From the NCBI RefSeq assembly GCF_024362785.1, contig NZ_CP093301.1, positions 496,001 through 560,000 of the forward strand: DNA of 64,000 nt, written 5' to 3'. The notes beneath the pieces were generated by a model. It worked only from the letters and a program-made list of their open reading frames with translations, did no database searches and was not told the DNA's origin. The stretch comes from Evansella sp. LMS18. GTDB lineage: Bacteria > Bacillota > Bacilli > Bacillales > Salisediminibacteriaceae. Shown here piece after piece: positions 1-11,211 of this stretch. Both the position numbers and the translations under genes were made by a program. Every line of letters starts with the position of its first letter. Within the stretch, counting starts at the first letter, position 1.

Positions 1-558
<558 letters not shown>

Positions 559-673
559 CTATGTAATCTCCCTTCATCGTTAACAAAACTCATATCGTTA
601 ATTATACTCAATATCTTTCGGAATGAGTAGCATTTTTCATTCAGCAAAATTAAAAACTTTTAAGCAGTCCTGT

Positions 674-734
674 TTCCTGTAATATGGCTTTCCGCTGAGA
701 ACTGTTCTAAGCCAGCAGAACCTTCTGACAGGAA
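674..734. repeat. Nested inverted repeat in the mreB leader region
   Basis: Outer arms TTCCTGT (674-680) and ACAGGAA (728-734) enclose inner arms TGGCTT (685-690) and AAGCCA (709-714). It lies about 115 bases upstream of mreB and has no T-run typical of a terminator on the minus strand. It may fold in the mreB 5' leader or act as a DNA site. The rest of 559-969 is AT-rich; a weak minus-strand -10 (TATAAT, complement of 601-606) is the only other signal seen. Confidence 0.4.
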
Positions 735-970
735 AAATAAGCTGATTTTTATATCCTATAATAATAATTGAAATTTGTATATTAATTTTTGTTTCCGTTC
801 ACTCAATAGTAGTCATTTTCCCTAAGTCATGAGCCTGAATAAAAGGGCTCTTGTCGAAAATTGCCTCATATTATCCTATCATAATGGTCTGATCTTGTAT
901 ATCATAAGGAAGTCTCTGTAGTTACATACGGTTGTTATTATATTAATTGTGATGCTGACACAGCTAATCC

Positions 971-1012
971 AACAAAAAAAGCTTCACAAGACGTGAAATC
1001 TTGTGAAGCTTT
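971..1012 (-). terminator. Intrinsic terminator of katG
   Basis: A 14-bp perfect stem (978-991 pairing with 999-1012, 7-base loop) is followed on the minus strand by a run of T. It begins 18 bases after the katG stop codon. Confidence 0.9.
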
Positions 1013-1029
1013 AAACATTTCATATAAAC

Positions 1030-3333
<2,304 letters not shown>

Positions 3334-3338
3334 TCACA

Positions 3339-3353
3339 TAATAATTATAATAA
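3339..3353. promoter_or_regulatory. Candidate PerR box upstream of katG
   Basis: The 15-mer TAATAATTATAATAA matches the PerR consensus TTATAATNATTATAA at all but two positions. It lies about 93 bases upstream of the katG start. PerR is the peroxide-sensing repressor of Bacillus and controls catalase genes. The surrounding DNA is very AT-rich, so a chance match is possible. Confidence 0.5.
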
Positions 3354-3720
3354 ATAACTAATATAAAAAAAAGAAATATGCTCTTCACTTAAAAATGGGA
3401 ATCCTCCCCCTTTTAAAGCTAAAGATATATATAATTATTTCTTTCCTTTACAGGACAAAAATGTTTAACATTGAGAATTAAGTATGTAAAAAACGCTGAT
3501 GAAGAAAATACGGTCCGTCTTGCAGTAAAAACATGGGCGTTACAGAGAATATAATAATTTTTTAAATTTTAATAATATTAATAATTTTCCTCCTTTACTA
3601 AATATTTTACCTTAAACATTCGATAATTTACAGCGGAGTGAATTGAAAATCACAAAATTTTATACAAAGAATTACCCCAGGAGCAGTTCCTCACCATAAT
3701 ATTCTGAGTAACTAAAGAAA

Positions 3721-3747
3721 TACGGCAGACAGGGGACGTCTGCCGTA
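3721..3747 (-). terminator. Hairpin between radC and katG, possible minus-strand terminator
   Basis: Arms TACGGCAGAC (3721-3730) and GTCTGCCGTA (3738-3747) form a perfect 10-bp stem. On the minus strand it is followed by TTTCTTTAG, so it could end a transcript coming from radC. No gene is visible in 3354-4130: only a five-codon frame at 3818 behind a good ribosome-binding site, plus the palindrome and hairpin listed next. Confidence 0.5.
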
Positions 3748-3928
3748 AGTTAAAATAATACGTTTTATTATAGAAGATATCATCAATGTGTTTCCCCCAA
3801 AAAGAAGGAGGCAAACAATGATTCTCCTTTATTAATGTCTTTTAATGATTATTAGCTGATACTATTTATTAGACATGCCCAGCAACTAAATAGTTTCGTT
3901 TCCGCGGAGAAAATGAAAAAGCATACTA

Positions 3929-3964
3929 ATTAACCGACCAAATCTTAAGATTTGGTCGGTTAAT
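3929..3964. promoter_or_regulatory. 36-bp perfect palindrome, operator-like
   Basis: Each 18-base arm contains TTAACCGACCAAATCTT, and the two halves join with no spacer. A loop-less palindrome with AACCGACC...GGTCGGTT half-sites looks more like an operator for a dimeric repressor of the TetR type than a terminator. No regulator gene is adjacent, and the nearest genes are radC (ending 4131) and katG. Confidence 0.45.
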
Positions 3965-4096
3965 TTCCCCCTTAATATATCAATGATCACTGAGTCTTTC
4001 TTGAGACTTTAATTGGGATACAAAACAGCAAGAATATAACTAAATAGCGGAAGGAGAATCCGATTCGCCAGTAAACGCAGCGCTTACGGTTCCTTT

Positions 4097-4123
4097 AACG
4101 CCAGGAAATAAAATCCAGGCGTT
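4097..4123. repeat. Hairpin just downstream of radC
   Basis: Arms AACGCCAGGA and TCCAGGCGTT (one mismatch) flank an AT loop, 8 bases past the radC stop. The T-run lies on the plus-strand side (GTTTTATTTG), not the minus side, so it is a poor terminator for radC itself. Confidence 0.4.
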
Positions 4124-4130
4124 TTATTTG

Positions 4131-4811
4131 CTATAAATAACCCTTTTCTTTCAGCGAACAAAATCGCTTATCGCCGATAATAACATGATCCAGCACGTCG
4201 ATGCCAAGCATCCGGCCGCATTCCACCAGCCGCTTGGTCACTTCTATGTCTTCATGGCTTGGTGAAACATCGCCGGATGGATGGTTATGGAGGCAGACTA
4301 TGGAGGCGGCAGAATAGCGGAAAGCTTCTTTGAACACCTCCCTTGGGTGCACAATCGAAGCATTGAGGCTTCCGATAAAAACAGTTTGTTTATGGAGAAC
4401 ATGATTTTTGGTGTTTAAATAGAGGGCTACGAAGTGTTCCTGAGTGAGGTGGCGCATTTCTTCCATTACGTAGTTTGCAACATCTTCCGGAGACCGGATC
4501 GTATACCTGTCTTCTATAGTAAATTTCGATATACGCTTCCCTAGTTCAATAGCTGCTTTTAGCTGGACCGCTTTTGCCTCCCCGATCCCGCGGATATCCT
4601 GCAGCTCTTTCACTGAGGCTTCCTTGAGGAGTTTCAGGCCGTCAAAATGCTGGATCACTCTGGCAGACAGATGAATAACTGATTCTTCCTTTGTTCCCGA
4701 CCCAAGCAGCAGAGCGATCAGTTCCTGGTTGGATAAGGTTTGCGGCCCTTCCTTCAGCAGCCTCTCCCTCGGCCTTTCACTTTTTGGTACATCACGGATC
4801 ATCATTACCAT
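4131..4811 (-). CDS. radC: RadC family JAB-domain protein
   Basis: Member of the RadC/YeeS family; the cellular role is unsettled despite the historical DNA-repair name. An N-terminal helix-hairpin-helix region (about residues 64-90, DIRGIGEAKA) precedes a JAB/MPN+ domain. The metal-binding motif is intact: His175 and His177 in LHNHPSGD, and Asp188. At 226 residues it is normal length. It lies directly after maf, as in other bacilli. Start choice among the first three methionines is uncertain; the upstream one has AAAGGGG at rather long spacing. Confidence 0.93.
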   Translation of the reverse strand: MVMMIRDVPKSERPRERLLKEGPQTLSNQELIALLLGSGTKEESVIHLSARVIQHFDGLKLLKEASVKELQDIRGIGEAKAVQLKAAIELGKRISKFTIEDRYTIRSPEDVANYVMEEMRHLTQEHFVALYLNTKNHVLHKQTVFIGSLNASIVHPREVFKEAFRYSAASIVCLHNHPSGDVSPSHEDIEVTKRLVECGRMLGIDVLDHVIIGDKRFCSLKEKGYL

Positions 4812-4894
4812 TACTATTTCTTCCCCTTTCCGGCGGCTGTCCTTGAAGCACTGATGCTGGAGCCGCCATGAGGGGGAAAACTGTCTCCAGTGGG

Positions 4895-5470
4895 TCAGTC
4901 CGCTTTTTTTATAATTGGAAAATCCTTTAACGCCCGTACTACTTTCGCTACCGGCAGTCCAACCACGGCAAAATAATCGCCGCTGATCCTCTTAACAAGA
5001 GTGGCGCCAATCCCCTGAATTCCATAGCTTCCTGCTTTGTCAAACGGGTCACCTGACTCAATATACGCCGAAATCTCTTCATCCGTAAGCTCATAAAACT
5101 CTACTTCTGTTTTAACACAAAAGGAAAGAGACTTCTCTTCACTGACGATCGCTACCCCGGTATACACCACATGTGTTTTGCCTGACAACATCCTGAGGGT
5201 CTTCCGGGCTTCCACCTCATCTGCAGGCTTTCCAAGAATCTGCCCATCATAAACGACAATAGTGTCTGCGCCAAGCACTACGCTGTCGGGGGCACTGGAA
5301 AAAACATCCTCGGCTTTTTGGGAGGCAAGTGTTTTTACAATATCTTCAGGGGTATCTTCCATATTCATTTTTTCGTCGACATTGCTTTTCTGTACGGAAA
5401 AAGGGATCTGCACCTGCTCAAGAAGTTGTTTTCTTCGAGGTGATTGTGAGGCTAGTATGAAAGGTTTCAT
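4895..5470 (-). CDS. maf: Maf family nucleoside triphosphate pyrophosphatase
   Basis: Maf proteins hydrolyse non-canonical or excess nucleoside triphosphates (dTTP/UTP-type in the Bacillus branch) and are linked to arrest of septation. The N-terminus KPFILASQSPRRKQLLE is the conserved substrate-binding segment. LGADTIV (about residues 67-73) and SGKTHVVYTGV follow, and the length (191 residues) is standard. A GGGAGGA ribosome-binding site precedes the ATG. It sits upstream of radC with an 83-base gap, probably co-transcribed. Confidence 0.95.
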   Translation of the reverse strand: MKPFILASQSPRRKQLLEQVQIPFSVQKSNVDEKMNMEDTPEDIVKTLASQKAEDVFSSAPDSVVLGADTIVVYDGQILGKPADEVEARKTLRMLSGKTHVVYTGVAIVSEEKSLSFCVKTEVEFYELTDEEISAYIESGDPFDKAGSYGIQGIGATLVKRISGDYFAVVGLPVAKVVRALKDFPIIKKAD

Positions 5471-5491
5471 GCGGGTCCTCCCAGCAACATG

Positions 5492-5545
5492 TTCCTTATT
5501 TGCCAGAGGTTGCTTTAAGTATACAAAACTCTGGCAAAAGGAACA
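5492..5545 (-). repeat. Long inverted repeat in the maf 5' leader
   Basis: Arms GTTCCTTATTTGCCAGAG (5492-5509) and CTCTGGCAAAAGGAAC (5530-5545) pair over 16 bp with a two-base bulge. The structure ends about 22 bases upstream of the maf start. The loop contains TATACT, which with TTGTTC 17 bases away could be a weak minus-strand promoter. On the plus side it is followed by CTTTTTATTTG. Confidence 0.4.
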
Positions 5546-5616
5546 ATCTTTTTATTTGTAAAATCTGTAACTAATTATTATCAGAGGCATGCAGCAACAT
5601 TTTCAGTAAAAGAATT

Positions 5617-7059
5617 TTATCTCCCGTCGTCCCCAAAAATCAGTTCCGGTGCTGCAATACCTGGTCTTGTCATCTCTTTCGGATCGAGAATCCTGTCCAG
5701 CTCCTCTTCAGAGAGCAACCCTCTCTCCAGACAGATTTCCCGGACCGGTCTTCCGGAAGTAATGGCTTCCTTTGCAATCCTTGCAGCGGTTTCATAGCCT
5801 ACATGAGGATTAATCGCTGTAATAATACCGACACTGCCCTCTACCATTTCCTTACATCTGTCTACATTGGCGGTAAGTTCTTCTACAGCGTATTCCCTGA
5901 ACACCCGGATACCATTCTGAAGTATTGTAAAGGACTGAAGCAGGTTGAAAACAAGCACTGGCTCCATTACATTTAATTCAAGCTGGCCTGCTTCGGATGC
6001 AAGGCTGATCGTATGGTCATTGCCGATTACCTGGAACGATATCTGGTTAACAACCTCTGCCATGACCGGATTTACTTTACCAGGCATAATGGAAGAACCT
6101 GCCTGCCTTGGAGGCAGATTTATTTCATTTAGGCCGGTCCGCGGGCCAGAGCTCATCATTCTCAGATCATTGGCGATCTTCGATAAGTTGATTGCCAGAA
6201 TTTTCAATGCGCTGGAAAGCTGGGTGTATGCATCTGTGTTTTGTGTAGCGTCTACTAAATCCTCAGCTCTGTGGAATGGGTGGTTTGTGTATGCAGCAAG
6301 ATACTCTGTCACTTTTTCAATATACTCTGGCATCGCGTTCAGGCCTGTACCTACTGCAGTTGCTCCCATATTTACTTCATAGAGCATATCTACAGAGTTT
6401 TTTACACGCTTAAGATCTCTTGTGAGCATGCGGCGGTACGCACCGAATTCCTGGCCGAGGCGGATCGGCACCGCATCCTGTAAGTGGGTTCTGCCCATTT
6501 TAATCACATCATCGAATTCTTTTTCCTTCCGCTCCATTGTTCCTACAAGTTCATTCAGTGATTTAAGCAGGCCGGCGGATAAGTTCAGGCATGCAATATG
6601 TATGGAAGTTGGGAAAGTATCATTTGTTGACTGGGCCATATTGACATGTGTGTTCGGGCTGACTTTCAGGTAGTCTCCTTTTTCTCCGCCGAGATACTCA
6701 ATAGCCCGGTTAGCAATTACCTCATTAGCATTCATATTGAAAGAGGTTCCTGCGCCTCCCTGGATACTGTCCACGATAAAATGTTTATCAAGCTTTCCTT
6801 CAATAACGTCATCAGCCGCTTTCATAATTGCTTCAGCGATTCCTTTATTCAGCACTCCAACCTCGGAGTTTGCCTTTGCTGCTGCTTTTTTCACATATCC
6901 AAACGCCCTGATAAGCTCCTTATGAGGCGGATAGCCTGTAATAGGGAAGTTCTGCTTTGCGCGGACTGTCTGTATCCCGTAATACGCATCTGCAGGAACC
7001 ATTACCTCTCCTAAAAGATCTCTTTCTGTTCTGAACTCCATGTTGCTCTCTTCAGCCAT
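5617..7059 (-). CDS. aspA: Aspartate ammonia-lyase (aspartase)
   Basis: Converts L-aspartate to fumarate and ammonia, feeding amino-acid carbon into the TCA cycle. The 480-residue protein belongs to the aspartase/fumarase superfamily. Visible motifs are GAGTSFNMNANE (102-113), STNDTFPTSIH (144-154), GRTHLQDA (189-196) and the catalytic serine loop GSSIMPGKVNP (321-331). Aspartase is preferred over class II fumarase because the sequence closely follows remembered Bacillus AnsB, including QAGSSIMPGKVNPVMAE. The start at 7059 has AAGGAAGG upstream; a longer open frame to 7191 overlaps the spoIIB terminator and is rejected. It lies between spoIIB and maf, a position where B. subtilis has no such gene. 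Confidence 0.92.
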   Translation of the reverse strand: MAEESNMEFRTERDLLGEVMVPADAYYGIQTVRAKQNFPITGYPPHKELIRAFGYVKKAAAKANSEVGVLNKGIAEAIMKAADDVIEGKLDKHFIVDSIQGGAGTSFNMNANEVIANRAIEYLGGEKGDYLKVSPNTHVNMAQSTNDTFPTSIHIACLNLSAGLLKSLNELVGTMERKEKEFDDVIKMGRTHLQDAVPIRLGQEFGAYRRMLTRDLKRVKNSVDMLYEVNMGATAVGTGLNAMPEYIEKVTEYLAAYTNHPFHRAEDLVDATQNTDAYTQLSSALKILAINLSKIANDLRMMSSGPRTGLNEINLPPRQAGSSIMPGKVNPVMAEVVNQISFQVIGNDHTISLASEAGQLELNVMEPVLVFNLLQSFTILQNGIRVFREYAVEELTANVDRCKEMVEGSVGIITAINPHVGYETAARIAKEAITSGRPVREICLERGLLSEEELDRILDPKEMTRPGIAAPELIFGDDGR

Positions 7060-7170
7060 TATTGTCCTTCCTTTCTGCTGTTCGGTTACTAGTATTTGCC
7101 GGCAGCCGGGAATCCATGTTTTTTCCCGAATAACTTTTCCAATACGACAGATTTTTTTCAGAATCTCATT

Positions 7171-7196
7171 AAAAAACCAGTGAATCATCACTGGTT
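7171..7196 (-). terminator. Terminator overlapping the spoIIB stop codon
   Basis: Arms AACCAGTGA (7175-7183) and TCACTGGTT (7188-7196) with a 4-base loop are followed on the minus strand by TTTTTT. The spoIIB TGA lies inside the stem. Confidence 0.88.
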
Positions 7197-8321
7197 CTCC
7201 CCGGTATTTTTTACGGCAAGAATAAGTTTTTCATAAGCAAGCATTGTCTTTAGCAGCGTCTCCTGCACTTCCCAGGCTGACGATGAAGAATAAACCGATG
7301 AAGAATACATACGGAGCGCAGGTTCACCTGTTTGCAGCCATTCTTCGGCCTCCTGGAAATAAGGTTTATCCGTCTCACCGGATAGTCCCTGAAATTCCTC
7401 CTCCCAGGCCTGCCCCGCCTGAAGCATTTCTGCTGCTTCCTCATTTGACAGTGCCTCACCGGAAATATCTTTTGCTGTTATAGTAGCTGCTTTCTCCATC
7501 CACGAGGTTCCTTTTTCAAAAAAACCGGCCCATTCTTCCGGGATACCAGTACTGCCAGTTATATCATAGGATTTTATATACGTTTCTGTTCCCCTTTCAT
7601 TATAAATGACAGACAATTTTTCTGCATCTTCTTTGCTGCTGCCGATTCCTATAAACAGATAGAGCGGATCGGTATTTTCCGTAATGACTGCAGGAAAATC
7701 TCCCTCCCGCAGTGCTGACGCAGTCTCCTCTGCTTTTTCTTTCAGGGAAAAGGCGCCTCCCTGAATCACGTATAAATTAAGGGAAGGGATCGAACGGGAA
7801 CCATCCTCCCCGGCAGGCACTACCGCACCAGCAGCACTACCAGGTGTTGCTGCTAAGCCACCATCCGAAGCGGGATCCGGAGGGTTGTCCCCTCCTGTGA
7901 AAATATTAAGCATAATAAATCCAAAAATTCCTCCAGTGATCACTGCAGCCGCAATTGCCAGAAAGACAGAATGAAAAATAAAATTAAAGTTAAACGATAC
8001 TCCGGAGGAATTCTTTTTCTTTCTCTGAAAAGGAGGCAGCCGGGGTCCGGCATCACGTTTGCCATCGTCCCAGAAAGGGAGGCTCCTTTCCTGCTTTTCC
8101 TTTTGTTTTTTATTAAAATCGATTATCTTATCTTCCACATTTGTTTGGTCTGTTTCCAGGTCGGCGAACTCTGTTTCAGTATTTTTCTCTTCACTGGACG
8201 CAGCAGTTTCTTCCCCTGCTTTATCCCGGGACTGACCTGAAAGGCCAGGCGTTCTGGCACGTTCCGTAAATATTTGCTCTTTCCCGTTGAGACGGATCGA
8301 GACGTTTTTCTTTTTTTCCAT
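7188..8321 (-). CDS. spoIIB: SpoIIB-like SPOR-domain sporulation protein
   Basis: SpoIIB localises to the sporulation septum and helps septal wall thinning and the onset of engulfment. The 377-residue protein has a charged cytoplasmic N-terminus starting with a short VSIRLNGKEQ segment, one membrane span (about 114-142) and an external SPOR-like domain (about 182-252) beginning LNLYVIQGGAFS. SPOR domains bind denuded septal peptidoglycan. The C-terminal 120 residues are poorly conserved. The place between the comC position and maf is the same as in B. subtilis. Start at 8321 is supported by GGAAGGAG. Confidence 0.88.
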   Translation of the reverse strand: MEKKKNVSIRLNGKEQIFTERARTPGLSGQSRDKAGEETAASSEEKNTETEFADLETDQTNVEDKIIDFNKKQKEKQERSLPFWDDGKRDAGPRLPPFQRKKKNSSGVSFNFNFIFHSVFLAIAAAVITGGIFGFIMLNIFTGGDNPPDPASDGGLAATPGSAAGAVVPAGEDGSRSIPSLNLYVIQGGAFSLKEKAEETASALREGDFPAVITENTDPLYLFIGIGSSKEDAEKLSVIYNERGTETYIKSYDITGSTGIPEEWAGFFEKGTSWMEKAATITAKDISGEALSNEEAAEMLQAGQAWEEEFQGLSGETDKPYFQEAEEWLQTGEPALRMYSSSVYSSSSAWEVQETLLKTMLAYEKLILAVKNTGENQ

Positions 8322-8440
8322 ATCGACCTGACTCCTTCCTTTCTCTGACTCGTGTTACTAGTCTATTAAAGGATTAAGAATGATAGAACGGAAAGTGCAA
8401 TTTACATAGTATTTAATTTTATTTTAACAGAAAAAACAGA

Positions 8441-8470
8441 AAAAAAGAGCCTGTGACTTATCACAAACTC
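8441..8470 (-). terminator. Terminator of the pilus operon
   Basis: GAG..TGTGA (8447-8456) pairs with TCACA..CTC (8461-8470) with two internal mismatches, followed on minus by TTTTTTCTGTTTTTTC. It lies 40 bases after the last pilus gene. Confidence 0.75.
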
Positions 8471-8509
8471 TCATCGTTTTTTGACAAATAACGCATTTTA
8501 ATTTGCAGG

Positions 8510-9310
8510 CTAAAACCCTGGTTCCCACAGAGGATTCACTTTTTGCACAGGTCGTTCGAAGTTTCGGTGGAAGAAGAAATCCTCGAACTCATCCTCCATT
8601 TCCGGCAGGTAGAATGTGCTTACTTCAATATTAAAAGACAATGTAAGTTCTTCATCCTCAGTAAGCGTTTCCGGCTCTCCATAACCTTCAAACGAAACAG
8701 TGTTTATATGTGTGACTCTCTCGAATCTCTCAATTTCCTCAATAAATCGGAAAAGTTCCGGATAATCTTCCGCATCTACATCAAGAGACACTGACACTTC
8801 GTTCAGGCCGTTTACAGGCGGCGGCACCGTAGATTCTGTGACCAGGTCCTCTTCAGTCTCAGTTTCCACTTCCACCTCTGCTTCTGCTGCGGTATCCCCG
8901 TCTTCCACTTCAGCTTCCGCCTCTACAGAAACTTCCACCTCTTCTGTTTCTGCTGCCGTCTCATAAACTACCCCCTCATATTCTCCTTCACTGAACGAGT
9001 AAGAGGTAATCAATGTTCCAGAAACAGCTTCCGCCCGTTCCAGGTCAAGAAGCCAGTGTTCTGTATTTGGAGCGAATGGAACCTTTTGAAGAAAAGCCTG
9101 TATCTCATGTGTTTCGTACTGTCTGGAATCTTCGGCAGGTCCACTTATTTCTTCCAGCAGACTTTCCTCAAATTCCAGCTGGGATTGAGCGCTCTCAAGC
9201 TCTCCCTCTACAGGGGAAATAAACATAAAATAAGCTGAGACAAAGAAAATGAGCAGAAGAACAGCAGAGGCTGCCAGATAAATATATTTCCTGTTAAGGT
9301 CTGTAGTCAT
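8510..9310 (-). CDS. pilO: PilO-like type IV pilus assembly protein
   Basis: Last gene of the pilus operon. A short cytoplasmic head, one membrane span (about residues 9-33) and a coiled-coil stretch are followed by a ferredoxin-like C-terminal region (NEVSVSLDVDAEDYPELFRFIEEIE), the architecture of PilO, which pairs with PilN in the inner-membrane alignment complex. An insert rich in Glu and Val (about residues 120-165) interrupts the domain. The ATG at 9310 is chosen because GGAGGAG lies just upstream; the gene then overlaps the pilN end by 17 bases. Sequence similarity to PilO is weak and the call rests mainly on topology and position. Confidence 0.75.
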   Translation of the reverse strand: MTTDLNRKYIYLAASAVLLLIFFVSAYFMFISPVEGELESAQSQLEFEESLLEEISGPAEDSRQYETHEIQAFLQKVPFAPNTEHWLLDLERAEAVSGTLITSYSFSEGEYEGVVYETAAETEEVEVSVEAEAEVEDGDTAAEAEVEVETETEEDLVTESTVPPPVNGLNEVSVSLDVDAEDYPELFRFIEEIERFERVTHINTVSFEGYGEPETLTEDEELTLSFNIEVSTFYLPEMEDEFEDFFFHRNFERPVQKVNPLWEPGF

Positions 9311-10196
9311 TCTCCTGCTCCTCCGTTCCCCAGTCATCTTCTGCATCGTCATCTAGTAGATCGTTTTCCAGGTTAAAACTGTTATCTTCTGCATCATTAA
9401 ACTCGCCGTCGAAAATAATATCATTATCTTCAGCGTCCCAATTTTGCCCTGTATTCCCCGGTCTATCATCATTGCTCTCCTGGCTTTCTCCCGGGAGCAC
9501 ATCATCTTCTGATTCTCCCCCTGCTTCTCCAGGCGGATCAATTCCTTCCATATCATCACTCTGGCCGGCATCATCGGTTCCTTCCAGGTCTTCCTGTTCT
9601 TCGATTTGTTCCGCTTCCCACTCTTCAATGTTCCTTACGAGCTCCATATTCATGGTGATGGTGTAATCGGCATTATATCTCGGCAAATACTCTGCAGTGA
9701 CAAGTTCCCCTTCCATATCGGCCGTGATGTCGTTAGTAGTTATTTCATTCAGCATTGCATTTTCTGTCAGTTCCGACAGAGTCAGATGATGCAGATAGCT
9801 TGCTGCGCCCCGCTGTGTCTCAAACTGGGCAGAAATAGTTACGATGCCAGCCTCGGAAAATTCATAGGAAGTGAAAAAACCTTGTTCCGGCAGAAGGCTG
9901 ACGAGATGAGAAAGCACTCTTGAAGCAAGTATCTGGTTCTCTTCAAGATAAATGACCGAAGCCTCTAAGTCAGCAGTTTCCGGAGTATGCCTGTCTTCGC
10001 TAAGTTCAATTTCCTGAAGCTGCTGTACAGTGCTGATTTCATTTTCTGTCCAGACAAGTTCCCGCTGCACATTCTGATAATGGAAGATTCCTAAGACCAA
10101 AACCAAAACAGATGCAACAAAAAGGGAGACTGCCGCTATGATAAACGCTAAATTTCTCTTTGGTTTTTCAGGAAGTAAGTTAATCTCTATGTTCAT
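9294..10196 (-). CDS. pilN: PilN-like type IV pilus assembly protein with acidic tail
   Basis: PilN binds cytoplasmic PilM through its N-terminal peptide and dimerises with PilO through its periplasmic-type domain. Here the signature INLLPEKPKR stands at residues 4-13, directly before a membrane span (about 15-39). A coiled coil and a small alpha/beta domain extend to about residue 190. The last 100 residues are a low-complexity tail very rich in Asp and Glu, unusual for PilN. The ATG overlaps the pilM stop (TAATG), so translation is coupled; a longer frame to 10217 is rejected. Confidence 0.85.
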   Translation of the reverse strand: MNIEINLLPEKPKRNLAFIIAAVSLFVASVLVLVLGIFHYQNVQRELVWTENEISTVQQLQEIELSEDRHTPETADLEASVIYLEENQILASRVLSHLVSLLPEQGFFTSYEFSEAGIVTISAQFETQRGAASYLHHLTLSELTENAMLNEITTNDITADMEGELVTAEYLPRYNADYTITMNMELVRNIEEWEAEQIEEQEDLEGTDDAGQSDDMEGIDPPGEAGGESEDDVLPGESQESNDDRPGNTGQNWDAEDNDIIFDGEFNDAEDNSFNLENDLLDDDAEDDWGTEEQENDYRP

Positions 10197-11188
10197 TAGC
10201 GCACCTCTTTTAAACACAAACTAAGCGGCAATATGTATTGATAAGGAAGTGTTTCATTTGCTTCTTCCAGAATACTCAAAGAAGAGACCAGCTCAGTTGT
10301 CCTGGCGGGAAAGGCTTCTTCCAGTTTACCTTTGAGTTCCTTCAGCCGGGGATGGTCCCCTGCCAGAAGGATTTTGGTAACTTCCTGTTCACCTTTATTG
10401 AGCGTGAATTTATAGAAATTATAGACACGTTCAATTTCTGTAAGCTGGTCCCTCACAGAAAAATCCCCGGTGCCTCTGTCTGCGGGACGGTTTTCCTGCA
10501 GGTCAATCTCCCACCTCTCCTCTTCGGTACCTGGTGGGAGATGCCTCATAAATACAGGCTTGTCTTCATGAAAAATGCTTAAGTTTACAGAAGTAAGATC
10601 CCACTCGATAAATAAATAATGTTCCTCTGGTGAAGCTTCTTCCATTCTGTTGAATAGTCTGTAAAGAGAAAGTGCCGAGACATCCGCAGCAACCGGATCC
10701 ATTTTAAATTCTTCGAGCTTATCAGCGTATGCCGAAACAAGGTTTTCCGGGGCTGCGAAAAAAAGAAGCTTTCTCGCTTTATTCTCTTCTAATTCCTCTT
10801 CAGAATCGATTATGTAATAGTCAAAATACGCCTCTTCAAATGGCAGATGAATCGTCGAACCTATCTCAAAGTTCAAGTATCCTCTTATTTCTTCTCCAGG
10901 CAAATCTCCAGGGACGGAAATTTTCCGAAAAAAGACAGAAGCATCAGGAACGAAAAACATGACCCGCTGATTTTTCAGCTTCCATTCATCTGTTAGTTCC
11001 TCGAGGATTAGATCAAACGATGCCTCGTTAATAATTTTCCCTTTTTCAATAATACCGTCAGGGAGGTATTTTTCACCGTAGCTATGTATATGGGAGAGAG
11101 AATGCTGTTTCGTCGCCGCATAGCGAATAACGTGGTCTTTTATTTGTATGGCGATGTCGTATTTTTTTCCTATGTTTAATGAGAGCAC
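10196..11188 (-). CDS. pilM: PilM actin-like pilus assembly ATPase
   Basis: Cytoplasmic actin-fold protein that binds the PilN N-terminus and links the motor to the membrane complex. The 330-residue protein begins LSLNIGKKYDIAIQIKDHVIRY, the PilM-type first subdomain. It contains FFVPDASVFFRKISVPGDL and EIRGYLNFEIGSTIHLPFEEA, typical of PilM. The start is GTG, with AGGAGG nine to ten bases upstream. It is followed by pilN with a one-base overlap and preceded by the prepilin peptidase gene 23 bases away. Confidence 0.88.
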   Translation of the reverse strand: MLSLNIGKKYDIAIQIKDHVIRYAATKQHSLSHIHSYGEKYLPDGIIEKGKIINEASFDLILEELTDEWKLKNQRVMFFVPDASVFFRKISVPGDLPGEEIRGYLNFEIGSTIHLPFEEAYFDYYIIDSEEELEENKARKLLFFAAPENLVSAYADKLEEFKMDPVAADVSALSLYRLFNRMEEASPEEHYLFIEWDLTSVNLSIFHEDKPVFMRHLPPGTEEERWEIDLQENRPADRGTGDFSVRDQLTEIERVYNFYKFTLNKGEQEVTKILLAGDHPRLKELKGKLEEAFPARTTELVSSLSILEEANETLPYQYILPLSLCLKEVR

Positions 11189-11211
11189 TTATTGTCTCCC
11201 TCCTTTTTCAC

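Noticed and set aside
3818-3835. Five-codon frame behind GGAGG between radC and katG
   Set aside because: Too short to call; no terminator or gene arrangement suggests a leader peptide.
5945-6925. Long plus-strand frames opposite the aspartase gene
   Set aside because: They are antisense shadows of a strongly conserved enzyme and lack ribosome-binding sites.
7060-7191. N-terminal extension of the aspartase
   Set aside because: It crosses the spoIIB terminator and has no family similarity; ATG 7059 has a good ribosome-binding site.
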